NCBI GenBank assembly: GCA_012274445.1
Contig: JAAROD010000015.1
Location: 1,116,001 to 1,180,000 of the forward strand
From: Sclerotiophoma versabilis
Taxonomy: Eukaryota; Ascomycota; Dothideomycetes; Pleosporales; Didymellaceae
Direction of reading: 5' to 3'
Length of the DNA: 64,000 bases
Positions within the stretch are counted from its first letter, which is position 1. Each line of letters starts with the position of its first letter. The position numbers and the translations under genes were made by a program. Shown piece by piece: positions 43,654 to 54,539 of the stretch. Below the pieces are notes generated by a model. The model was not told the DNA's origin and ran no database searches. It saw only the letters and a program-made list of their open reading frames with translations.

Positions 43654-45422
43654 ATGAAGTGCTCCACAATCTGCGCTGCCTTCTTCGCCGCCGTCGTCAC
43701 GGCCTCTTCAGATGTTGTTCAGCTGAAGACAGATACGTTCAAGGAGTTCGTCCAGGAGAACGACCTTGTCCTCGCAGAATGTAAGTCCACACATTATATC
43801 CGATCATCCCCCAAAAGAAATGCATTGCTAATACCTCCACAGTCTTCGCACCATGGTGCGGCCACTGCAAGGCCCTTGCCCCCGAGTACGAGACCGCTGC
43901 CACCACACTCAAGGAGAAGGACATCAAGCTCGTCAAGGTCGACTGCACAGAGGAGCAGGATCTCTGCCAAGAATACGGTGTCGAGGGTTACCCCACCCTG
44001 AAGGTCTTCCGTGGCCTCGATAACATCTCGCCCTACAGCGGTCAGCGCAAGGCTGATTCTTTGATCTCGTACATGACTAAGCAGGCTCTGCCCGCCGTCT
44101 CTGAGGTCACCAAGGACACCCTCGAGGAGTTCAAGACCGCCGACAAGGTCGTCCTTGTCGCCTACTTCGCCGCCGACGATAAGGCCTCGAACGAGACTTT
44201 CAACTCCGTTGCCAGCGGTCTCCGTGACAACTACCTCTTCGGTGCCACAAACGACGCCGCTCTCGCCAAGGCTGAGGGTGTCAAGCAGCCCGGTCTCGTC
44301 CTCTACAAGTCGTTCGACGACGGCAAGGACATCTTCACTGAGAAGTTTGAGGCTGATGCCATCAAGTCCTTCGCTTCCGTCGCTGCCACTCCTCTCATTG
44401 GTGAGGTTGGTCCTGAGACTTACGCCGACTACATGGCCGCCGGCATCCCCCTCGCCTACATCTTCGCCGAGACACCTGAGGAGCGTGAGGAGCTCGCTAA
44501 GGAGCTGAAGCCCCTCGCTGTCAAGCACAAGGGCGCCATCAACTTCGCGACCATCGACGCCACCGCTTTCGGCCAGCACGCCGGTAACCTCAACCTCAAG
44601 GCCGGCACATGGCCTGCTTTCGCCATCCAGCGCACCGACAAGAACGAGAAGTTCCCCTACGACCAGGACCTCAAGATCAACGAGAAGGAGATCGGCAAAT
44701 TCGTCGAAGACTTCCTCGCTGACAAGGTCGAGCCTTCCATCAAGTCCGAGCCCATCCCTGAGAAGAACGATGGCCCCGTCACCGTCATTGTCGCCAAGAA
44801 CTACAAGGACGTTGTCATCGACAATGACAAGGATGTCCTCGTCGAGTTCTACGCTCCTTGGTGCGGTCACTGCAAGGCTCTTGCTCCCAAGTACGAGGAG
44901 CTTGGTCAGGCTTACGCCTCGTCTGAGCTCTCCAAGCTTGTGACCATCGCCAAGGTCGATGCCACTGCCAACGACGTTCCCGACGAGATTCAAGGCTTCC
45001 CTACCATCAAGCTCTTCGCCGCCGGCAAGAAGGACGCTCCCATCGACTACTCTGGCTCCCGCACCGTTGAGGACCTCTTGCAATTCATCAAGGAGAACGG
45101 TTCTCACAAGGCTGCTGGTGTCCTTGCTGAGGCCGCCGATGCCGTTGAAGAGGGTGCTGAGGAGCTCGCTGAGCAGGCTAAGGCTGCCACTGAGTCTGGC
45201 AAGTCTGGTGCTGAGGAGGCCACAAAGTCTGCTAAGTCTGGCGCATCTGAGGCTTCCAAGTCTGCCACATCCGGTGCTTCCGAGGCTACCAAGTCCGCCT
45301 CCAGCGCTGCCTCCGGTGCCGCTTCCTCCGTCAAGTCGGCTGCTTCTGGCGCCGCCGAGGCTGTCAAGAACGCCGCCGGTGCCGTCGTTGGTGACGACGA
45401 GGAGATCCACGACGAGTTGTAG
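43654..45422 (+). CDS. PDI1: Protein disulfide isomerase with HDEL and extended tail
   Basis: Exons 43654..43780 and 43843..45422, 568 residues. Donor GTAAGT, branch CTAAT, acceptor ACAG; the join gives 'LAEFFAPWCGHC'. A signal peptide (1-18, 'MKCSTICAAFFAAVVTASS') leads into the four thioredoxin-fold order a-b-b'-a'. Active sites 'CGHC' lie at 48-51 and 383-386. The C-terminus 'HDEL' retains it in the ER, where it forms and rearranges disulfide bonds. Between the a' domain and HDEL lies a tail of about 80 residues made of Ala, Ser, Lys, Glu and Gly in near-repeats such as 'EEATKSAKSGASEASKSATS', longer than the short acidic tail I expect in fungal PDI. Codon use is strongly biased to C-ending codons, which suggests high expression. 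Confidence 0.95.
45160..45402 (+). repeat. Ala/Ser/Lys-rich coding repeat in PDI tail
   Basis: Near-repeats encoding KSGA/KSAT/KSAS-type units within the PDI coding sequence. Spacing of Lys-Ser pairs is about 7 to 11 codons. Pattern resembles amphipathic helices of LEA-type proteins. Confidence 0.6.
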
Positions 45423-45763
45423 ATCTTCTCTCTCGTCTCTTGTCTTTTAGCGATTCTTTGATTGGTTTGATATCCTCTACGACGTCTTTCTTGCACAAGA
45501 CGGGCATGGATAAAAGCTTGTAACGATTTACATGGGTCATGTGCAAGTACCTATTCTTCTTTGGGTCAGGTTAGGATATCACGGGTAGCTATTTAGCTCA
45601 ATGGAGTTCCGGATCGAAACGTTCAACTGTAGTCTTTTCTGCATGATGCTGAAACCTGTTGTGCTCCTGTGAATTCGTTGTAAGATCATTGAACTTTCCT
45701 TCGCGTCTTCACGCCCACTTTCGCTCAGCCTCATCTCTTCAACTGCTTGACTTGGTTCTTGAG
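45423..45763. other. Intergenic, convergent 3' ends
   Basis: 341 bases between PDI (+) and the small orphan (-). Nothing recognisable. Confidence 0.5.
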
Positions 45764-46198
45764 CTACTTGGCCTCACTCTCTGCAGCCCTTAGCTTGTGC
45801 CATATCTCGTTTCTCTCGTGCTTGCACTCATTGACCGACTCCTCAGACCCTTTGCTAGCTTTCTCGCCGAGGTCGAGTGTTTTGGTTGTGCTTGTAGTAT
45901 CCTCCATCGTGCTCTTGAGCACCGCCTTAGTCTGCGCAAGCTTGTCCTTGATGGTTCCATAGACTCCGGGTCGAGGGCGCTTCACCATCATACCAACTCT
46001 AAAATCTGCTAAGAAGTCATCTGCGCATGATGTGGGCTCCGATCCAAGTGCATATGCGGAGCCGTGGTCAGTGAATAAGCTGACAAGCCAATTGCGAGCT
46101 CCGTTGTCTTCGAGCGTGCCGTCGTAGATGACACAGACGGAGTTGTTGTCCGCAGGTTGTGGTGTGGTGTTGCTATGTTGGGTGAAGGTAGGCGACAT
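45764..46198 (-). CDS. Small hypothetical protein
   Basis: Single exon, 144 residues from ATG 46198. The first half is ordered-looking: 'SVCVIYDGTLEDNGARNWLV', 'LFTDHGSAYALGSEPTSCAD', 'FRVGMMVKRPRPGVYGTIKD'. The second half is charged and probably helical. The steady codon pattern and length argue for a real gene, but I do not recognise a family and can assign no role. No signal peptide or membrane segment. Confidence 0.55.
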   Translation of the reverse strand: MSPTFTQHSNTTPQPADNNSVCVIYDGTLEDNGARNWLVSLFTDHGSAYALGSEPTSCADDFLADFRVGMMVKRPRPGVYGTIKDKLAQTKAVLKSTMEDTTSTTKTLDLGEKASKGSEESVNECKHERNEIWHKLRAAESEAK

Positions 46199-46954
46199 CG
46201 CGTACTTAGGTACTCAAGTCAAGTTGAAGGTCGGAACTGCCTATAGTCATACAGGTACCACGGCCATTCTCAGTAGTAGTAATGGACCGACATGTAGGAT
46301 TGGCATCAGACGTGCCAGCGTAAACAATGCCAGCATGGGTGCAGAATGGTAATGATGATAATCGCCATGCCGGATCCCAACGCTCTCTGTACGCATAGCT
46401 GCGAGTGTAAGATCATTCGGCTTCTCGTAGCTTAGCAATTCACTGAGAGCGTAGAGTTGAGCGCAGACTTGGCCACGTGCCAAGTCTCTACCGTTTTGAT
46501 GGGGACAGAGTTTGTCTAGACAGGGTGTAGCAGGTACGCTACAGCGACGAAGATCCTTGCATAGATCATGTCAAGGTACAGGGCGAGCGTGGTCGGATCC
46601 TCTTGGAACAGGTCGATTCTGCGTTCCGTGGTAAGTTAGCAGCAGTTGGTGGCCACGGCTTTTCACAAGGACCAATGTTAAGAGACGGGTTGACTTCTAA
46701 AGGTCTATCTACAGGTTTAACAGAAAAAACATTGACAACACTCTCATCATTGCAGATGCAACGAACAATCGTAGGATGCTGGAGGTTGGTGAACGACGAG
46801 TGGGTCAATGCTGGAATGCGAAGTCCTTGAGACCAAGCGTCACGGCGCCCCTGCTAGCCCAACGCTCTAACGTCACTTCCGCCCCCGGGGCTGGAACCAC
46901 AGGTCTCTAAGCTTCCCACCATATCCATGATCAAAACCTCTTGATCTCAGAGAT
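46199..46954. other. Intergenic stretch with possible BTB remnant
   Basis: 756 bases without an intact gene. Contains the probable decayed BTB fragment listed separately, and the promoter of the gene at 46955. Confidence 0.45.
46250..46840 (-). pseudogene. Probable BTB-domain gene remnant
   Basis: On the minus strand, three fragments in different frames recall BTB proteins: 'NLQHPTIVRCICNDESVVNV' near 46790, 'DPTTLALYLDMIYARIF' near 46565-46615, and 'QVCAQLYALSELLSYEKPND' near 46430-46475. A CTAAC plus GCAG acceptor precedes the middle fragment, so part of the frame change could be an intron. A stop after 'AYLLHPV' and no good donor before the last fragment suggest decay. Weakly supported; it could be an intact gene with unusual introns. 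Confidence 0.35.
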
Positions 46955-47902
46955 ATGCTCGGCAGTCTCGTCGAAGCAGCCTTTTGGCACGTGATCATCT
47001 TGCTTTTATCTTACAGTGCGACCAAGCTAATACCCTTTCTTAACAGCTGGCTGCTGAAAGCCAAACCTGAACCTGAACCTGAGCCTTGGAGACTGGACTA
47101 CAAAGATGTCATCGAAGCGAGAGCGCTATTGAAGGCGCTAGGTCTACCTATGGAGCTGGCACTAGAAATACTCGAATATGCAGAATACTGGCCGACACGT
47201 CAGTTCTCGAGCGAGGAAGGGAGAGCGGTTAAAGTGGCTGCAACGATGTTCCGATCAAGCGCAGCAGGTCTTTGCCTGGCTGCCGATGTTTTTAATGATC
47301 CAGTCGTCCACAGCCTCCACAAGAGTGGAGAGAAAGTCAGGATCAAAGCTATTAAGTTTTGCATCCGGAGCCGTGACCAAGGGTGGACGTCCGAACCGAC
47401 ACAAGGAACGTTCAGAACATCCTCATGGCTTGAAGCCTCAATATTACGTGGTGTCGACGACTACACTGCGAGGCTTCCACCTTCATGCTGGCTTGACAGT
47501 GTCTTCGAATCGCCGGGATCATTCCAACAGCACATTACACCACATGGCTGGCAGCTCGTCAAGCGCCCTGATCACGCCGAGCAGGGACCTCAGGGAGGTG
47601 AAGGGGACCTGGCCTGGTATTTGCAAGGGAATCGTGTTGCTACACAGGGCCGCACGGAAGATTACGACGTTCTCTGGACCCTTGGCGACTGCGATGGAAA
47701 TGAGGGCTCCGGACGAGGTAACGACTATGTGAGGGAACTAAAAGAGGGAGATCGACTGCTCGTTTGGGCCAGAGCAAAGGTTTGTGGTTCTTCCGTAAAA
47801 AATGCAATCCTTCCGTATCAGCTGCTAACGTTGAGACAGTGGCCTGGATGGCAATGCATTGTTGAGGATGTCAATATTACAGTGTACTATGGCTTCTCAT
47901 AA
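46955..47902 (+). CDS. F-box-like protein, unknown function
   Basis: Exons 46955..47779 and 47840..47902, 295 residues. The 60-base intron has GTTTGT donor, CTAAC branch and ACAG acceptor; the frame is open through it, but splicing joins 'VWARAKWPGWQCIVEDV', which is the normal pattern in this fungal family. An N-terminal hydrophobic segment (about 5-30) may anchor it in a membrane. 'LGLPMELALEILEYAEYWP' resembles an F-box start. The C-terminal domain includes 'RSRDQGWTSEP', 'YDVLWTLGDCDGNEGSGRGN', 'LKEGDRLLVWARA' and 'DVNITVYYGF'. I recall this domain behind F-box or ankyrin regions in ascomycete proteins of unknown function. Confidence 0.7.
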   Translation: MLGSLVEAAFWHVIILLLSYSATKLIPFLNSWLLKAKPEPEPEPWRLDYKDVIEARALLKALGLPMELALEILEYAEYWPTRQFSSEEGRAVKVAATMFRSSAAGLCLAADVFNDPVVHSLHKSGEKVRIKAIKFCIRSRDQGWTSEPTQGTFRTSSWLEASILRGVDDYTARLPPSCWLDSVFESPGSFQQHITPHGWQLVKRPDHAEQGPQGGEGDLAWYLQGNRVATQGRTEDYDVLWTLGDCDGNEGSGRGNDYVRELKEGDRLLVWARAKVCGSSVKNAILPYQLLTLRQWPGWQCIVEDVNITVYYGFS

Positions 47903-49248
47903 AGCACCAGAACCTCGTCGAGCTTACTATAAGAGGTGTAGCTTTCCGTCAGGACAGTGATCTCAAGTGGACGTTGCAGCAAGGGGGCGGAGGGTTTCGG
48001 GGCCTGACATTGGTTGATTATAGCATCGTGGTGGGATTGCGGACTTGATGCTGGGCGACAACCGCCATATGCCACAGCTTGCTAGGCACAAGCAGTTGCT
48101 AGAGTATAAGCAGCGCTGGAACGAATCTGTGAGAAGGGGCAAATCCCCTCTATCACCCACTTTACGTTCGATGAGACCTGTTTGGAGAACAATCGTTCCA
48201 AGATCGTAGAAGGCCTTACCCCCAACTGGTACCTCGTGTACAAGTATGACAACATGCAGCCCTATCCGGGCGATGGTTTCGCCAACAGTACTACTGGAGA
48301 TGCAGAAGTTCTGGCGAACTTGCTCGCAAGTGAAGGAGTGTGGAGCAAGAGTTGCCAGATCTCGGAGAAGTACCTTCGAAACGTTTAGGCCGCTGGACAG
48401 TCGACCTGAAACAGATAGATGCGGCTAAAGGAGCTAAGAATCGAGTAAGAAAGGAATTTACAGGGGATATTGCAGAGAAATCCAGGACTAAAAGTTGATG
48501 CACCTGGGCACGCAGATTTCTATATCAAAGATACACAGTCATCGTAAAGCGTAATTTGACTCAAAGTACCGTAATAGGTCACCAGCTCCTCGGTATTTAG
48601 ACAAACGGTAATCGTATTCAACGTCGTATCCCTCGTGACGATCTTTCCGGCTTGAAGTTTATGGTAGCAAGCGAAACTGCGGATCAAGATGTGACACGCA
48701 GGGTTTGGATTGGGAAACATTCACATGATAGGCGGGCGCTGGCTCCCACTAACGGCAAATGGCTCACTAAGCGATTGGCGGGGTTCACTTTGAGGTGTTT
48801 TGAACAAGCCAACAGCAATGACATCAAACGCGCCATGAACGCATTGAATAAGGGCCCAACGCGTCACGATCGCCACTTCCCCAAACTCTCGGTAAGGCTG
48901 TGCTTTTGAGACCCTACGATAAGCAGCTATCGATTTCCCGTGCCGCAAATCGCACGATTCAGTCACAAAATGTAGCGAATCAGATGAAGGCAAGGCTGCA
49001 GCTTGCGCCCAAGGTGGAGGTGACTTTCTGGGCAGCCGCATGAGCAAAGCTTCCCCACACCATAGCGCAACATACTCATCGACGCGCACAAGGAGGCATT
49101 TTGTTTTACTGATTGCTCCTTGCTTAACTCGACACGCAGGTATCTCTCACAAAGACTGTTGTAGGCGGCATCGAACGAGTCTTATACGTTGCAAGCTGCG
49201 CGCATTCCATCCCGTCACACCCCGCACTCAGCTGTACCTTCCGTCGCA
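47903..49248. other. Intergenic stretch, SDS23 promoter side
   Basis: 1346 bases with one open frame lacking ATG (48110-48388). Other short frames (for example 48652-48909) are not supported. The SDS23 promoter lies in the last few hundred bases. Confidence 0.45.
48110..48388 (+). pseudogene. Open frame without ATG, possible gene fragment
   Basis: An open frame of 92 codons from just after a TAA (48107-48109) to a stop at 48386-48388. No ATG until late in the frame. The translation is protein-like ('ITHFTFDETCLENNRSKIVE', 'NWYLVYKYDNMQPYPGDGF'). It may be a 3' exon of an unrecognised gene or a decayed fragment. Family unknown. Confidence 0.35.
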
Positions 49249-51022
49249 ATGGCGGAGTCTTTGGAAACGCCCAACAAGAAGAGGGACGGTCACGTTCCTT
49301 CACCACTACAGTCTCTCAGCAGCTCCACCGCCTCTCTCGGTCGCTCGCCGCCTCCAGGTCACGCAATGGGATCCAGCCCAAGCCCCCACACGCACCGGGG
49401 GAGCTTCGCGGAGCAGATGCGCGGAGGTCCTGGCTCACCACGCGCCTCACGCCAGCCCTCTCTATCGCAGCAAGCTTTCCAAGATCTGATCAACAACCCG
49501 CCGACTAAAGCTGGAGACCCAAAGTTCCACGGACGCGACTGGAAGACTGTACGGCTGGGAGAGATCGTAGACCCCTCGCTGGTGCGCTTCGTCGAATATG
49601 ACACCAGCGTGGAGGATGCCACAGCTGTATGATCGCACTTCGAGAGCAACAGGAGCACTGCTAACTGTCACAGCTACTCGTCAAGTCGGGCGCACCCAAC
49701 GTTGTTCTGCTCCGCGAAAATGCAAGTACCCGTCATGCCATTGGCACCTTCGACTACAGCGATCTGAACGCATACCTCCTCCTCGTAGTTGGCCTTGCAC
49801 ACCCCGAAGAGCAAGATGTAGCATCTTTCGACGAGCTGGCAAAGAAGGGCCGAGAAGGGAAGCCCATCCCTCTGAAGGATGTGAAGGATCTTGGCAAGAA
49901 GGAGCCCCTGATCACACTGCCTGACACAGCAGACCTGACCAAGGCCATGGAGGTGTTTGGCAGCGGCGTGCATAGGGTGCTTGTTGCGAGAGAGGGCACC
50001 TCGGACGTTGTTGGTGTGCTGACACAATTGAGGATGGTCCAGTTCTTCTGGGAGAACAGGGCAAGCTTCCCTGCAGTAGACCAACTGTACCCGCAGCTAC
50101 TCAAGGACTTGAACATAGGACAGAAGCAGGTTCTGGCCATCAAGTGAGTATTGGACTCTTGGGCTGAATGCATATGGCTAACAACAGTCCAGCGGCGACA
50201 AGCCCCTTGCGACAGCTCTCGAGCTTATGCATAACGAAGGAGTGTCTTCTCTTCCAGTCCTTGACGCACAGAACAACGTCATTGGTAATATCTCACAAGT
50301 CGATGTCCGAGTAAGCACGCCCCCTCGCATGCCACATTTGCCAGTCACTGATGGTCACATAGCTCCTCACGAAATCCACCTCCCTTCCGCTCCTCCGATC
50401 TTCCTGCATCCACTTCATATCGGTCATTCTTTCCGAGCGCGGTGTGAACGACGGCAAGGATTCTTTCCCTGTCTTCCACGTCAACCCCTTCAGCACGCTC
50501 GCGCATACCGTCGCCAAACTAGTCGCAACCCGCTCTCATCGCATGTGGGTCGTCGATACACCCTCGCCTGCTTCTTCAGGGCCCTCAACACCCGCTATCC
50601 AGCCCGCTGTCCTTGTTCCACCGTCGCCCATCACGCCGCTACCTGTCTCTCTATCCGGTCCCACACCCGTAAACACCACCATGCCAACACACCTGGCAGG
50701 CACAAGCACGGTAGCGCCCGCTATCTCAGCAAGCGCGATCCCTGGTGCGAGTCTATCTGGTAGACTCAGCGGCGTTATCAGTCTGACGGATATTCTGAAC
50801 GTATTTGCGCGCGCAACTGGACTGCACCCACATGACCCTGATGAGGCGCGCCGTGCTAGAAGGCGGAGCAGTTCGAGCAGTATGCGGACTAGCATGGACA
50901 GCTCACGAAGCGAAAGCATATCTGGTATCGCCGGTACATCAGGGCGGAGGGGCAGTGTCAGCGAGAGAGACAGAACTACGAGCATCCAGGGGCTGGGGGC
51001 TCCGAGGGGAAGACCTGCTTGA
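49249..51022 (+). CDS. SDS23: CBS-domain protein Sds23/Sds24
   Basis: Four exons: 49249..49626, 49674..50143, 50193..50310, 50363..51022; 541 residues. Introns are 47, 49 and 52 bases and all join in frame. The N-terminus and C-terminus are Ser/Pro-rich. Between them are four CBS-type repeats, beginning 'VRLGEIVDPSLVRFVEYDTS' and including 'GVHRVLVAREGTSDVVGVLT', 'NEGVSSLPVLDAQNNVIGNI' and 'SHRMWVVD' with 'GRLSGVISLTDILNVFA'. S. pombe Sds23 inhibits PP2A-type phosphatases and links nutrient state to mitotic entry; the budding-yeast pair Sds23/24 acts in cell separation. The last repeat is interrupted by a long Pro/Ser/Thr insert. Confidence 0.88.
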
Positions 51023-51367
51023 ATGGATCATGGTCATGTTACAATGGCGATTTGATATGGTCTGGGGCTATTGAGGTTGAACTCGCTACAAGTGTGGTAC
51101 TTTGGGATTTGATTATAGCGGCGTTTTAGCGACTGGGTGGACGTAAGACCTATATAGGCAACATCAAACATAGAATATGAACTTCACTTTGGCTTTACAT
51201 ACCGCAGAGAAAGAACCTCTCCAGGCCATGCCCTCGATTCCCTATTCTACAGTTGTTACATATCTAGCATACATGCATCTAGTCTAATATCTATGTGACA
51301 AGGTCGTACAACCCCATCGAGTGTACGCACAACTTACTGTCCCTACACATCACTCGTGCACGGTATC
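51023..51367. other. Intergenic, convergent 3' ends
   Basis: 345 bases between SDS23 (+) and the IF-2 gene (-). Nothing recognisable. Confidence 0.5.
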
Positions 51368-54300
51368 TTACAAAGTCCTCTTCTGCGTCGTCTCTTCATA
51401 AGTCTGGATCTTGTCCCCGATCTTGAACTCGTCCCAATCTCTGAACGAGATACCGCATTCAGTGTCCTTGCGCATAGACTCAACATCCTTCTTTTGATTC
51501 TTGATGTTGTCGATGACACCTGCAGACATCGTTAGCACACACACACACACACAAAGTCGGGACCGTGAACTTACCATCATGGATGACGGTGTCGCCACGC
51601 AGCACACGAGCCTTGCTTCCGCGCTCAACAACACCGTTGCGCACCCTCGAGCCCGCCACCTTCAGCTTCTTCTTGCCTCCGAGCCCAATTTCAAACACAG
51701 CCGCAATCTCGACTTCGCCCGTGACCTTCTGGATGATGCTGGGCGGCAGCTTCTCGCTGAGCAGGTCCCTGACCATCTCCACGGTGCGGTAGATGATATT
51801 GCTGTCAAAGATCTTGACGCCCTTCTCCTCCGCGAGCTTGGATACGTGTGCAGGGATCGAGGTGTTGAAATTGACAATGTGGCCCTGGGCATCAGCAGCA
51901 TGCTGGATGTCGAATTCTGAAGGCGCGCCCACGCCGTGGCGCAGGATGCGAGTGCTGACCTCTGCATTTCCAAGGGCGCTGATTGAGTCGATGACTGCTT
52001 CCACCGAGCCTGACACGTCGCCCTTGATGATGAAGGATATGACTTCGGGTCCCTTGTCCTTAGCCTCGGGTTCAATCACGTCTTCACCGTTCTCAGCAGC
52101 TTGCTTCGCAGCTCCTTCCGCTTCGCGGCGCTCGGCTTCTTCGCGGCGCGCAATGTTGATGGCTTCCATGTCCTTGGCCATTTGCTCGCGCTCGCGCTTC
52201 TCGGTGCGCAGTTCAGAAACGGCGGTTGCTTGTTGTTCGTCGGCGGCTTGCAGGACTTCGTCGCCCGCGATGGGCTGGTCGCGCCAGCCGTCTACCTCAA
52301 CAGCGATGCCGGGTCCAGCCTCTTTGATCGTTACACCGTTTTCGTTGCGCAGACTGCGAACACGCGTCCATGTTGTTCCAGCAACGAGTGCTGTACCTTG
52401 GCGCAGGGTGCCGCTGCGGACGAGCACGGTAGCAACACGTCCTGATTTTTTAGTAGTGCCTTCGAGGACAGTACCTTCGACATTGGCTTGCGGGTCGGCG
52501 CGGTGGTCGAGCAGTTCGGATAGTGTCGATATGGCTTCTTCGAGATCGGGAATACCCTGACCGGTCTTGCCACTGACCGGGATGGCCTGTACGTCTCCGC
52601 CGAAATCTTCGACTTCGATGCCGTGACGACCAAGATCCAGCTTGACAGCGTCCGGATCGGCCTGCTGCTTGTCCATCTTGTTGATCGCAACAATGATCGG
52701 CACCTTCGCTGCCTGAGCATGCTTGATCGCTTCAACTGTCTGTGGCATGACTGAGTCGTCGGCCGCAACCACCAACACTACAATGTCAGTGACGTTGGCA
52801 CCACGTGCGCGCATTGTTTCGAAAGCGGAGTGACCAGGTGTGTCGAGAAAGGTAATCTTCTTGCCGCTGGCCAGAGGTACACTGAAAGCGCCAATGTGCT
52901 GCGTAATGCCGCCGAATTCGCCAGCTGCGACACTCGTCGAGCGCATATAGTCGAGAATGGTCGTCTTGCCGTGATCGACGTGACCCATGATAGTGACGAC
53001 AGGCGGTCTGACAGGTAGCTCAGCATACTCCTCTGGTGTGATCTCAGGAGCAGCATAAAGATCGCCGTCCTCGTGCTCGCCCCGGAAAGTAGGCTCAAAA
53101 TTGTACTCTTGCGCGATTAAGCCCGCATGCTCGGCATTGAGAACTTGTGTGGCCTGCACATCCTCGAAACCAAGCTCTTCCAACTTCGTGACAAAGTCCT
53201 CCACCCTCAGCTTCAGCATTCCTGCCAGGTTGGCTACACTTATGTATTCGGGCAGAGTGATAGGTGTCGGTTCAGCCTTCTCCAATCGCGCTGCCTTCTT
53301 TGCTTCCTTTCGGAGACGCTTTTGTTCTTTCTTGTTGATGTATCGGTCTCCAACGTCATCCTCCTCGTCATCTCGCATCACACGTCTGTTGTTTCGGTTG
53401 CCAGCTCTGCGGCGCTCGGGCTCTTCGTAGCGGTTGCGCACCTCGGTAGGCTCGTCATCTATTTCGAATCGCCTTCGGCGGCGCTCCTTCTCAACGTCGC
53501 GGCGTTTGCTGTCCCAATCCTCTTCACCCTGATAGCTTTGGGGTTCAACCTGCAGCTTGGACCCCATTTTGCTCACCCATTCGCTTGCAGCGTCTGCTAA
53601 CGACTCGGGCGTGGCCTTTGTGGGCTGGTACGGTGTTCGTTGCTTGTTCTGTGGTGGTTGATACGTTGTCGTCCCACCTGGTGCAGATCGCTGAGCGTTT
53701 GGTCGTTCACGGAACATGGGCTTGTTTGGGCAAGCAGCGCTCATATGGTCTGTAGAACCGCAGTTGAAGCACTTCCGTTGTGCGTTGGAGTTCCTCGCAA
53801 GCGGCTGGAATGGTCTCGAAGGTCGACTTGTGTTGCCTAGCAGCTTGTCCAACTCGGACTGATCCAACTTGCCCCTGCTTGGTGCCGTCCGTACGGATGG
53901 CCTTGTCTGTTGATCTTGCAATGCTTGCGCAGGCTCAGTCTGAGGCTCGTTTCTCCTTCTTAGATGGCCTGAACCGAAGGCCGGTGTGTCGAACTGAGGC
54001 TTCGAGTCCATGTTCACCCTAAAGCGATCTCGTTGTGGAGGTCTTGATTCGAAACGGCCATCGTTACCCACTCTTCGAACCATAGGTGCTGATCTCTGAT
54101 CCCGCCCCATGCCATCGAATAAGCCATTCCGGTTGGGTGCACGTCTGTCCTGCGTTGGTTGCCGTTGCGCTGCGCTTTGTGGTCTTGACTCCTGGTGCCC
54201 CAGTGTGGCTCTCATCCTCTGTGCAGGAGATACGTAGCCGCTTTGAGAGGGCTGCGAGGCTGCAGGTGCTGCCGCCGACGCCGCCAGAGCTTTTCTCATC

Positions 54301-54539
54301 CTCTCCGCCTGCGTAAGCGGTCGTGCAGGTGCAGATGCATCGTCACTTCTGTACAGTTGTGCTTCGGCTTCCAGCGCTCTACTAGACGAGTTCAAGTATC
54401 TGCGTTGTGTCGAGGTCGTAGGAAGGGGCGCATTCACAGTTGCCAATTGTCGAGTGGCGCAGAAGATGCATATGTCGCGAGTCGAAGTGACCTGTCGAGT
54501 CAGTGAAATCCTGAAGATGGACGGAAAGAGAGGCAACAT
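51368..54539 (-). CDS. IFM1: Mitochondrial translation initiation factor IF-2
   Basis: Exons complement(51575..54539) and complement(51368..51519), about 1038 residues. ATG 54539 is chosen because it opens a mitochondrial-type presequence ('MLPLFPSIFRISLTRQ'). A long Gln/Pro/Arg-rich region follows, with a CCHC zinc knuckle at about 255-272 ('CFNCGSTDHMSAACPN'). Then come the IF2 N-domain 'ISVANLAGMLKLRVEDFV', the GTPase G1 'GHVDHGKT', 'GGITQHIGAF', G3 'DTPGHSAF', G4 'NKMD', domain II, and the C-terminal initiator-tRNA-binding domain ending 'DEFKIGDKIQTYEE'. It brings formylated Met-tRNA to the mitochondrial small subunit. Domain order is complete. The intron contains a TG repeat next to its branch site. 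Confidence 0.93.
51536..51553. repeat. CA/TG dinucleotide repeat in IF-2 intron
   Basis: Nine CA units on the plus strand; on the transcribed strand a TG run directly before the GCTAAC branch site of the intron. Confidence 0.8.

Noticed and set aside
43794..45410. 538-codon open frame antisense to the PDI gene
   Set aside because: It begins with GTG, has a Leu/Gly/Val-rich composition typical of the reverse of C-ending codons, and mirrors the PDI coding sequence exactly.
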